In this document: positions 1-6,675 of the stretch, in pieces | Position numbering within the stretch: position 1 is the stretch's first letter | How the letters are laid out: the number at the start of each line of letters is the position of its first letter | Made by a program: the position numbers and the translations under genes | NCBI GenBank assembly: GCA_003557965.1 | Contig: PWND01000342.1 | Span: forward strand, 1 to 10,039 | Length of the DNA: 10,039 bases | Source of the DNA: Bacteroidales bacterium | GTDB taxonomy: Bacteria > Bacteroidota > Bacteroidia > Bacteroidales > UBA7960 | Reading direction: 5' to 3' | Notes under the pieces: generated by a model | Database searches by the model: none | The model's input: only the letters and a program-made list of their open reading frames with translations | What the model was told of the DNA's origin: nothing

Positions 1-2
1 AA

Positions 3-332
3 AGAGAAGAGAAAACACCGTTTACTCAAAAGCAGCTTAAAGATTTGAGTACAATGTTTGAGCTTGTAAATCAAGCCTATATGCTAATGCTGGCATTTCT
101 TGATAAGGGCGAGCATTATGCAAAAATGAATATTTCCTATGCAGGTGTATTAGAAAAGCAAATTAATGAATTTCGCGATAAAGTATTCTCCTCGGTAATT
201 GATGAGCTTGAAAAAGACAGCTCGAAAGTTAAAAGCAGTTTTTATTTTAATAAAATTATTACCTCCTGTGAAAAAATCGGGGACATTATTGTAAATATTA
301 ATGAAGCATTAGCAGGGGTTAATGTTGAGTAA
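3..332 (+). CDS. Na/Pi-cotransporter-family protein, C-terminal PhoU-like end (partial)
   Basis: This is the 3' end of a gene that starts before the window. The frame is open from the left edge (first full codon at 3) to TAA at 330-332, giving about 109 residues. A TTG at 45 could be read as a start, but the open upstream codons translate naturally into the same helical domain, so it is not the true start. The residues are predicted helical and amphipathic, with a closing stretch (CEKIGDIIVNINEALAG) that resembles the last helix of PhoU-like domains, where an E-x-IGD pattern is typical. In Bacteroidota such a domain commonly forms the cytoplasmic tail of NptA/YjbB-type sodium-dependent phosphate transporters. 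The membrane part lies outside the window, so a stand-alone PhoU protein cannot be excluded. There is no recognisable terminator after it; the next gene starts 132 bases later with its own predicted promoter. Confidence 0.7.
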   Translation, partial: REEKTPFTQKQLKDLSTMFELVNQAYMLMLAFLDKGEHYAKMNISYAGVLEKQINEFRDKVFSSVIDELEKDSSKVKSSFYFNKIITSCEKIGDIIVNINEALAGVNVE

Positions 333-382
333 TATCATTACAACTTTCTACCTTATTTTACTAATGAATTTATGATTACAAA

Positions 383-415
383 TTTGGGTTTAATTAAACA
401 TTAACCATATATTTG
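383..415 (+). promoter_or_regulatory. Predicted Bacteroidota-type promoter of fbp
   Basis: A TTTG at 383-386 (-33 box) and TATATTTG at 408-415 (-7 box, consensus TAnnTTTG) are separated by 21 bases, within the usual 19-21 base range for this phylum. Transcription would begin near 421, leaving a leader of roughly 45 bases before the ATG at 465. The spacer contains a perfect 12-base palindrome, GTTTAATTAAAC, at 388-399, which could be an operator. The match is by eye only. Confidence 0.5.
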
Positions 416-464
416 TACAGAAAAATTGTTCAATTTGGTATTACTAAAAAATTCACCCTAAATC

Positions 465-1484
465 ATGAGGACAAGGAAAAGTATTAAAACTCTTACTGAG
501 TTTATAATCGAAAGGCAGCAGGAGTATCCACACGCTAAAGGTGCACTTACAAGGCTATTGAATGATATAGCAACGGCAGCAAAAATTGTTAACAGGGAGG
601 TTAATTCAGCCGGTTTGGTTGACATTTTGGGTTATGCCGGGAAAGAAAATGTGCAGGGTGAAGCACAAAAAAAACTTGATATTTTTGCGAATGACCAATT
701 TATTACAGCGCTTCAGGCCGGGGCAGAATGTTGTGCCATTGCTTCTGAGGAGAATGAAAAGGTAATTTCTTTTAAAAATGAATTCTCGGAACTGGGCAAA
801 TATGTTATTGCCATTGACCCGCTGGATGGTTCGAGCAATATTGAAGCTAATGTTTCAATTGGGACGATTTTTTCAATTTACAGGAGAAAGTCTGAAATTG
901 GTGGTGGTACACTGGATGATTTACTGCAGCCCGGTGTTAATATGGTTGCTGCCGGTTATGTAATTTATGGATCATCTACTATGCTTGTATTTACTACCGG
1001 GAAAGGCGTAAATGGTTTCACTCTTGATCCTTCTGTTGGTATTTTTTGCCTGTCGCATGAGGATATGAGGTTTCCTGAAAAATCAAATATATACTCTATT
1101 AATGAAGGTAATTATATTCACTTTCAGGAGGGCGTTAAAAAGTACTTAAAATACTGCCAGGAAGAAGATCCTGTTACCAACAGGCCATATACTTCACGCT
1201 ATATTGGATCTTTAGTTGCTGATTTTCATAGAAATTTAATTAAGGGGGGGATATTTATTTATCCAGGAACGAAGAAAAATCCTAAGGGTAAACTTAGATT
1301 ACTTTATGAATGTAACCCGGTTGCATTTATTGCAGAACAAGCCGGAGGCAAGGCTACAGATGGATTTAACCGCATAATGAATATTCAGCCCGAAAGCCTT
1401 CACCAGAGGGCGCCTCTGTTTGTTGGCCCAAAAGACATGGTTGAAAAAGCAGAAGAGTTTTTAAAAGAGCATTCACCTGCATAA
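465..1484 (+). CDS. fbp: Class I fructose-1,6-bisphosphatase
   Basis: The cytosolic gluconeogenic enzyme that hydrolyses fructose 1,6-bisphosphate to fructose 6-phosphate and phosphate with divalent metal. At 339 residues it has the normal full length of the class I family. Visible signatures: the metal-binding acidic pair in SEEN (E95, E96), the hallmark DPLDGSSN starting at D118 with D121, the substrate-binding [12 protein letters not shown] region (R245, Y246), K276, and the metal ligand E282 in YECNP followed by AEQAGG. Residues K112, Y113 and R140 sit where the mammalian enzyme binds the inhibitor AMP, so AMP inhibition is plausible but inferred. The ATG at 465 gives an N-terminus matching the family start; A-rich bases rather than a Shine-Dalgarno site precede it, as is usual in Bacteroidota. 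A run of seven G occurs at 1244-1250 (codons for K260-G262). It appears monocistronic, with predicted promoters before it and before the next gene. Confidence 0.97.
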   Translation: MRTRKSIKTLTEFIIERQQEYPHAKGALTRLLNDIATAAKIVNREVNSAGLVDILGYAGKENVQGEAQKKLDIFANDQFITALQAGAECCAIASEENEKVISFKNEFSELGKYVIAIDPLDGSSNIEANVSIGTIFSIYRRKSEIGGGTLDDLLQPGVNMVAAGYVIYGSSTMLVFTTGKGVNGFTLDPSVGIFCLSHEDMRFPEKSNIYSINEGNYIHFQEGVKKYLKYCQEEDPVTNRPYTSRYIGSLVADFHRNLIKGGIFIYPGTKKNPKGKLRLLYECNPVAFIAEQAGGKATDGFNRIMNIQPESLHQRAPLFVGPKDMVEKAEEFLKEHSPA

Positions 1485-1568
1485 TTGAAGATTCAACATA
1501 ATAGTGTTGTAAATGAATTAAATTATTGCAGATTGCATACTTTCAGTTTAGAAAAAGTAAAGCTATTT

Positions 1569-1600
1569 TTTGATGTTAATTAACTTATGTGTTATATTTG
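1569..1600 (+). promoter_or_regulatory. Predicted Bacteroidota-type promoter of the T9SS surface protein
   Basis: TTTG at 1569-1572 and TATATTTG at 1593-1600 are spaced by 20 bases and fit the -33/-7 consensus of Bacteroidota. The implied start of transcription near 1606 leaves an AT-rich leader of about 120 bases before the ATG at 1725. A perfect 10-base palindrome, GTTAATTAAC (1575-1584), lies in the spacer, ending 8 bases before the -7 box, just as the palindrome in the fbp promoter does. The remaining gap between 1485 and 1724 is very AT-rich and shows no other gene or structure I can support. Confidence 0.5.
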
Positions 1601-1724
1601 TATCTTGTTATGATTAAAAATAAATGATTTTTAGATAAATATTTATTACTACTTGTATTTTGATATAAATTTTTATTGTTTATAATGATTAACCAATCTA
1701 ATTTTATTAACTAAAAATATAATT

Positions 1725-4700
1725 ATGAAGAGAATTACATTACTATTAAGCGTATTATTATTAAGTTTTGCAGTTGCTGGACAAGTTGTTAGTTATTATC
1801 CAGAAGATTTAGAAAAACTTAAAAAGGAAAGATATGCTGAGGCAGAAGCCAGGCAAGATTTTTCACATGAAGCTAAACATGAGCTTAAGTCAGAGAGCGA
1901 ATATTTTCTTAAGGATGCATCATGTCCTGAGGGAACTATTTTGAGCAACATGCCGGATGGCGGTACAGGTTACACATCTTCAGAAGATGCTGATATTATT
2001 AACTATCAATCTATATCTGACTTACCCGGAGGTGTTGTTGGTGGTATTTCAATTTGGGCTATACAAGGATATTTTGATGGTGCTGGCTGGTCAGAATGTG
2101 GCCCGATGGATATGGAGTTTGATATTATTTTTTATGAAGATGATAACGGTGAGCCAGGTGATGTTATAGCAACAGAAACTCATACTATTAGCCCTGTGGC
2201 TGACACTGATGTTGAGTTTGGTGACTGGACAGTAAGCACTTTTAAAACTTATTTAAGTGATCCTGTTGCGATTACTGATGGTTGGTTCTCAATTGCTTCT
2301 AAAAACAGCCCGACTTGCTGGTCATTGATTATAAACAGTGATAGTGGCGAAGGGGCTGCTGGTTATTACGACGAAGGTACATGGATGCCAAGAGAGACTC
2401 CTGTTGCTTTTTGTATTCTTGCTCCATTAGCAGATCCTGAAGCACCTGCTGCGCCTTATGACTTTGTTGTTGAAGTTGGTGAGATGGGTGCTCTTAATGC
2501 TGATATTTCATGGGTTAATCCTGATGAAACTTTTGATGGTGATGTATTGGTTGACCTTGATGAAGTTGTTTTATACAGAGATGGCGAAGTAATTTACTTT
2601 GTGAGCGATCCTGTTATTGGAGGAGATGAATCTTATTTTGATGATGACATTACTGAGCCTGGTATGTATAATTATGTGGTTAGAGGCTATAATGACGCTG
2701 GAGAAGGCTTGAGTGCTTCTGCAACTGTTTATATTGGCGAAGACATTCGTGGTGTACCTGAAAATGTTGAACTTGAAGCTGTGGGCAATGATGGGTCATT
2801 AAGCTGGGATGCCCCTGTAGAAGGGCTACATGGTGGATATATTGATGCTGATAATATAGTTTATAATATAGTGAGAATGCCCGATGAAGTTGAAGTAGCT
2901 GAAAGTATTGTTGAAACTCAGTTTCTTGATACAGAAATACCTGGCATTGGTAATTATTATTATATAGTAACTGCCAGCAATGATATTGGCGAAGGTGGAA
3001 GTGCAGCATCTAACCCTGAGCTGCTTGGCGCAGAAGGCGTTTTAATGTATGAAACTTTTGATTATGAAGCCGGTACTTTGCCTCCGGGATGGGTTGTTGA
3101 TGGACTTGGCGCAGATAATTGGGCTGTGAGTAACTCTTCAAGTGCAGGTGGCACAGCTCCTGAATTAAGATTAAACTGGTCGCCCTCTTTTAATGGTTTT
3201 TCAAGGTTGATTACAGTTCCTGTTGATGTTGAAGGTTATTCTGAAGTTAGGTTTAGGTATAATATGTATCTTAATAACTATTCTTTTACTAACGAAGGAG
3301 AAATTGCAGGAATTGATATTTCTTTTGATGAAGGAGATAATTGGGATTCTATTTGGGAAGTGGTTATTGAAGATGACGTCCCTGCAGGAGTTTATGAGAA
3401 TTATATAAATATTCCTGATGGCGAAACTACAATGCACTTAAGCTTCAGATTTGAAGGTAATTCTTTTAATATCAATCAATGGTATTTTGACAATCTTTTG
3501 ATAGAGCCTGTTGTGGAGCATGATCTTTATGGTGTTTCTATTTCCGGCAATACCACTCCATCGGTTAGTTATGAAACAACATATACAATTACTATACAGA
3601 ATGCCGGAACAGAAACACAAACCGACTATACTGTTAAGCTTATGAAAGAAGGCGGCATAGAGCTTGCTTCAGTTCCCGGTGAAACTATTGAGTTTGGTGA
3701 AACTAAATCTTTTGATATTTCGTGGACACCCCAGGAAGGTGATGAAGGTGAAACTTATATTTATGGTTATGTTGATCTTCCTGCTGATGAGGTTCCTGGA
3801 AATAATCAAACTCCACACTTAAACCTTAATGTTCAACCAGAAGATGTTCTTGCTGTTACTATTGGTGATGGGGAGAAGCTTACTACAATTCCTTACAATT
3901 TTGTTTGGCATTATAGTGTTTCTCAAACATTATTCTACCCTGATGAAATTGGAATGGGTGGAGGCGTGATTACAGGCTTGCAGTACACAAACAGTTTTAA
4001 TGAGGATTATCTTGATAAACATATTATGATTTGGATTGGTGAAACTGATGCTGAAGACTTGTCAGAAGGCTGGGTTGACCCTGAGTCACTGCAGCTTGTT
4101 TTTGACGGTTATGTTGACTTCCCGGAAGGAGTAAATGATATTTTTATTACTCTTGATGATATTTATGTTTACACAGGAGGAAATTTAGTTATTTATTCTT
4201 ATAAAGCTGATGATGTATGGTCTGGTGGCAAAAACTTCTTCAACACTGAAGATCCGGAATCAAACAGAACACGCCGTGCACAAAGAGATAATACGCCATT
4301 CGACCCTCTTGAAATAGATGCTGATGGAACTGTTGTTAGTGACTTTCCTAACATTTCGATGTTTTTCTCTACTGCAGGGCTTGGTGCATTAGATGGTAAC
4401 GTTACTGATGGAACTGATCCTTTGGAAGGTGTTTTAGTAGATATTCATGATTCTAATATTTCTACTTATACTGACGAAAGTGGTGACTATGAGTTCCCAT
4501 ACCTGCTGCCCGGAAGTTATGACCTGACATATAGTAAATTTGGATACTTTGATTATACTGAAACAGGAGTTGTTGTTGAGGAAGATGTTACGATTACCGT
4601 TAACGTTTCACTTGATGTGATTCCGCAATATTCAGTAAGTGGTGCAGTAAAAACTAATGATGAAGAAGATATTTTCATAGAAGGAGCGATAGTAACGCTT

Positions 4701-6539
4701 CAGGGCTATGATAATTTTGAAACAACTACCGATGCAAATGGTTCGTTTGGCATTACAGGTGTTTATGAAGGAGTTTATGATATTAATATCAGTTATCCGG
4801 GTTATGAAAGCTATGAATCTGAGATTATTGTTGATAGCAACACAGATCTTGGAGAAATTGAATTAATTGAAATTATTGTTGAACCTTATGGTTTGAATGT
4901 TGATGTTGACCATGAATTACAATCAGCTGACTTTTCATGGAATGAAGGTGCTTTGATGAAGCTCTTCCAGCATGATGGTGCAATTCCTGATGACCCGAAT
5001 GCATTTTATCAAACAGATGACCAGGTATATGGTACTATTTTCGACTTAAGTGCTTATCCTGATGCAGTGGTAAGTTATATTGATTTTCATCACTTACAAT
5101 GGGGTGTTGCTCCTGGTAATTATGATTATTTAGTACACATAGTTGACTGGCAAAACTTTACAATTATTGAAACTGTCGGGCCTCTTAGTACAGAAGCTAC
5201 TGATGACTGGGAAGAAACAGTTGCTATGGGTGAAGTTAATGTTGCCGGTTATGAGCAGGTTGGCATACTAATACAACCACAAGGCCATGACCCTGCTGAT
5301 GCATATCCTTGTATTACTGCAGATGCAACAGGCCCTAATGGCTTATCAATTAGCGCTCCTGCTAATGATTTAAGCAGTTATGCTATAAATAGCTCATCAG
5401 TTGGTGACTTCTTTATTAACCTGTGGATAACTACAGCTTATGATGAGTCTAAAACTGTTAAAGCCGGAAGGTTTGTTTCTAACAATATTGAATCTTTAGA
5501 GACAAGAAAAGGTGCTTCAACTTCAATTTCAGAAACATCCATTTCACAGGATGCTCAATGCAGAGAATTTGGAAGTAAAGCGTTTGTAGGTTTTAACGTA
5601 TATCTAAATGATAAAGTAAACCCATTGAATCCTGAGCCTATTGAAGAAAACAGCTACTTGTTTGAAGGCCTTGAAACAGGAATTCATAATGCGGGTGTTC
5701 AATCTGTTTATACTACAGGGGAAAGCAGAATTGTAGATATTACTTTTGATGTTAAAGAAACCTTTGAGGTTAGCTTCAATGTTGTTGGTGATAATGGTGC
5801 TATTTCTGCTTATGTGGATGATGAAGAGATTACGTCAGGCGACAATGTCATTATTGGAACTGATGTAACTTTCGTTGCTCAGCCGGATACGGATTACCTG
5901 ATTAAGCAATGGACATTAAATGGTGAAGTTATTATGGACGGAGGAGAAGTATTTAATGGTTCTACTTATACATATAATGAAATAAGCCAGGAAATTAATG
6001 TTACTGTTGAGTTTAAGCCGGTATCATACATGGTAATGTTTAATGTTATTGGTGGTAACGGAACAATCTCGGCAGAGGTTGATGGAGTAAATATTGCACC
6101 TGGTGCATATATTGAAAAAGGCAAGGATGTAATATTTACGGCTCAGCCCTATGAGCAATACTTGATTAGAGAGTGGTTGGTTAATGCAAATGTTGTTATT
6201 ATTGATGATGCTATTTTTACAGGTGATGTATTTACGTACGAAGACCTGGACAGAAATTTGTCTGTTTCAGTTATATTTGAACATGAAACATCTGTGGCAG
6301 GCTTTGATATTAATGACATTACTGCTTATCCTAATCCGTTTAATGATAAGCTGCATATTAAGAATGTTGGCGATGTAAACAGAATTGTTATTACAAATGT
6401 GCTTGGTACTGTGGTAAAAGACATGGAAGTTACTGGTGATAAAGTAATAAATACTTCAGACTTTACACCTGGTATTTATTTCATAACTTTTGAAACAAGC
6501 ACAGGTGAAAAGGTTATAAGAAAGCTTATGAAGCAGTAG
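1725..6539 (+). CDS. Giant multidomain T9SS-secreted surface protein (adhesin-like)
   Basis: A 1604-residue protein with a Sec signal peptide (about 1-19, cleavage near VAGQ) and a type IX secretion sorting domain at the C-terminus, so it should cross the outer membrane and be released or anchored on the surface. Likely order: charged linker 20-64; Cys-containing beta domain 65-232 (C67, C125, C198, C230); Fn3 239-337 and 343-434; MAM/cleaved-adhesin-like jelly roll 437-596; CARDB-like 599-703; a beta domain 708-884 of a type recurrent in Bacteroidota surface proteins; two carboxypeptidase-regulatory-like domains 887-963 and 968-1048; an Fn3 that starts near 1053 and resumes near 1287 around an inserted beta domain; two InlB-B-like repeats 1345-1431 and 1434-1519; sorting domain 1531-1604. 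No catalytic motif of a peptidase or glycosidase was recognised, so an adhesive or structural role is inferred. It is rich in Asp and Glu. The ATG start has A at -3 and -6. An intrinsic terminator follows the stop. Confidence 0.9.
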   Translation: MKRITLLLSVLLLSFAVAGQVVSYYPEDLEKLKKERYAEAEARQDFSHEAKHELKSESEYFLKDASCPEGTILSNMPDGGTGYTSSEDADIINYQSISDLPGGVVGGISIWAIQGYFDGAGWSECGPMDMEFDIIFYEDDNGEPGDVIATETHTISPVADTDVEFGDWTVSTFKTYLSDPVAITDGWFSIASKNSPTCWSLIINSDSGEGAAGYYDEGTWMPRETPVAFCILAPLADPEAPAAPYDFVVEVGEMGALNADISWVNPDETFDGDVLVDLDEVVLYRDGEVIYFVSDPVIGGDESYFDDDITEPGMYNYVVRGYNDAGEGLSASATVYIGEDIRGVPENVELEAVGNDGSLSWDAPVEGLHGGYIDADNIVYNIVRMPDEVEVAESIVETQFLDTEIPGIGNYYYIVTASNDIGEGGSAASNPELLGAEGVLMYETFDYEAGTLPPGWVVDGLGADNWAVSNSSSAGGTAPELRLNWSPSFNGFSRLITVPVDVEGYSEVRFRYNMYLNNYSFTNEGEIAGIDISFDEGDNWDSIWEVVIEDDVPAGVYENYINIPDGETTMHLSFRFEGNSFNINQWYFDNLLIEPVVEHDLYGVSISGNTTPSVSYETTYTITIQNAGTETQTDYTVKLMKEGGIELASVPGETIEFGETKSFDISWTPQEGDEGETYIYGYVDLPADEVPGNNQTPHLNLNVQPEDVLAVTIGDGEKLTTIPYNFVWHYSVSQTLFYPDEIGMGGGVITGLQYTNSFNEDYLDKHIMIWIGETDAEDLSEGWVDPESLQLVFDGYVDFPEGVNDIFITLDDIYVYTGGNLVIYSYKADDVWSGGKNFFNTEDPESNRTRRAQRDNTPFDPLEIDADGTVVSDFPNISMFFSTAGLGALDGNVTDGTDPLEGVLVDIHDSNISTYTDESGDYEFPYLLPGSYDLTYSKFGYFDYTETGVVVEEDVTITVNVSLDVIPQYSVSGAVKTNDEEDIFIEGAIVTLQGYDNFETTTDANGSFGITGVYEGVYDINISYPGYESYESEIIVDSNTDLGEIELIEIIVEPYGLNVDVDHELQSADFSWNEGALMKLFQHDGAIPDDPNAFYQTDDQVYGTIFDLSAYPDAVVSYIDFHHLQWGVAPGNYDYLVHIVDWQNFTIIETVGPLSTEATDDWEETVAMGEVNVAGYEQVGILIQPQGHDPADAYPCITADATGPNGLSISAPANDLSSYAINSSSVGDFFINLWITTAYDESKTVKAGRFVSNNIESLETRKGASTSISETSISQDAQCREFGSKAFVGFNVYLNDKVNPLNPEPIEENSYLFEGLETGIHNAGVQSVYTTGESRIVDITFDVKETFEVSFNVVGDNGAISAYVDDEEITSGDNVIIGTDVTFVAQPDTDYLIKQWTLNGEVIMDGGEVFNGSTYTYNEISQEINVTVEFKPVSYMVMFNVIGGNGTISAEVDGVNIAPGAYIEKGKDVIFTAQPYEQYLIREWLVNANVVIIDDAIFTGDVFTYEDLDRNLSVSVIFEHETSVAGFDINDITAYPNPFNDKLHIKNVGDVNRIVITNVLGTVVKDMEVTGDKVINTSDFTPGIYFITFETSTGEKVIRKLMKQ
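4383..4868 (+). repeat. Pair of carboxypeptidase-regulatory-like domains
   Basis: Two consecutive beta-sandwich units (residues about 887-963 and 968-1048) of the T9SS protein share the family pattern: a G-x-V strand (LDGNVTD, VSGAVKT), an EGxxV strand, a T(T)D-x-xGxF/Y turn (TDESGDYEF, TDANGSFGI), and a Y-x-L/I strand followed by GY (SKFGYF, SYPGYE). They are diverged at the DNA level, so this is an old duplication rather than a recent copy. Such units usually act as spacer or carbohydrate-contact modules. Confidence 0.75.
5757..6281 (+). repeat. Two tandem InlB-B-like repeats
   Basis: Residues about 1345-1431 and 1434-1519 of the T9SS protein are clearly duplicated. Matching segments include SFNVVGDNGAISAYVDD with MFNVIGGNGTISAEVDG, and DVTFVAQPDTDYLIKQW with DVIFTAQPYEQYLIREW. 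The pattern (strand, G-x-G-x-I/L, DVxFxAxP, W-x-x-N) resembles the divergent InlB B-repeat family common at the C-terminal end of secreted bacterial proteins, directly before the sorting domain here. They probably form a stalk; family assignment is from memory of the pattern. Confidence 0.7.
6315..6536 (+). other. Type A T9SS C-terminal sorting domain
   Basis: The last 74 residues of the giant protein (1531-1604) carry the standard motifs: AYPNPF at 1534-1539 followed by a D/N-x-L strand, a V-x-I-TNVLG segment near 1554-1561, TPGIYFITFE at 1581-1590, and a closing basic KVIRKLMK segment. In studied Bacteroidota this domain directs passage through the PorU/SprA system and is normally cleaved off. 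It implies a complete T9SS elsewhere in the genome. Confidence 0.93.
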
Positions 6540-6559
6540 AAATAACTTTTTTAGTTGAT

Positions 6560-6587
6560 AAAAAGCCCCGGCAACGGGGCTTTTTTT
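6560..6587 (+). terminator. Intrinsic terminator after the T9SS gene
   Basis: A perfect GC stem, GCCCCG (6565-6570) with CGGGGC (6575-6580), closes a GCAA loop that is a GNRA-type tetraloop. The stem is extended by A-T pairs from the preceding AAAAA, and seven T follow (6581-6587). It begins about 20 bases after the stop codon and separates the surface-protein gene from the sensor gene. Confidence 0.93.
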
Positions 6588-6637
6588 GTTATTACAATAA
6601 AGGTTATATACATATAAGTTTATTTATACATTTTCAT

Positions 6638-6645
6638 TAAATTTG
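6638..6645 (+). promoter_or_regulatory. Possible -7 box for the TPR-SpoIIE gene
   Basis: TAAATTTG at 6638-6645 fits TAnnTTTG and lies 30 bases before the ATG at 6676, downstream of the terminator where a new promoter is required. No convincing TTTG is found about 20 bases upstream, so this call rests on the -7 element and the position alone. Confidence 0.35.
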
Positions 6646-6675
6646 CTTAAATTAAGCATGTATTAAACACTAAGA

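Noticed and set aside
45..332. A complete small 95-residue gene starting at TTG 45
   Set aside because: Upstream codons are open to the window edge and extend the same PhoU-like helical sequence, so it is the end of a longer gene.
1494..1509. Small hairpin CAACA-TAATAG-TGTTG after fbp
   Set aside because: Only five weak base pairs and no T tract after it, so it is not supported as a terminator.
2680..3009. Minus-strand open frame of 109 codons inside the surface-protein gene
   Set aside because: Composition is low-complexity (His, Gln, Leu, Tyr) and mirrors the acidic codons of the plus strand; it is an antisense shadow of a clear coding sequence.
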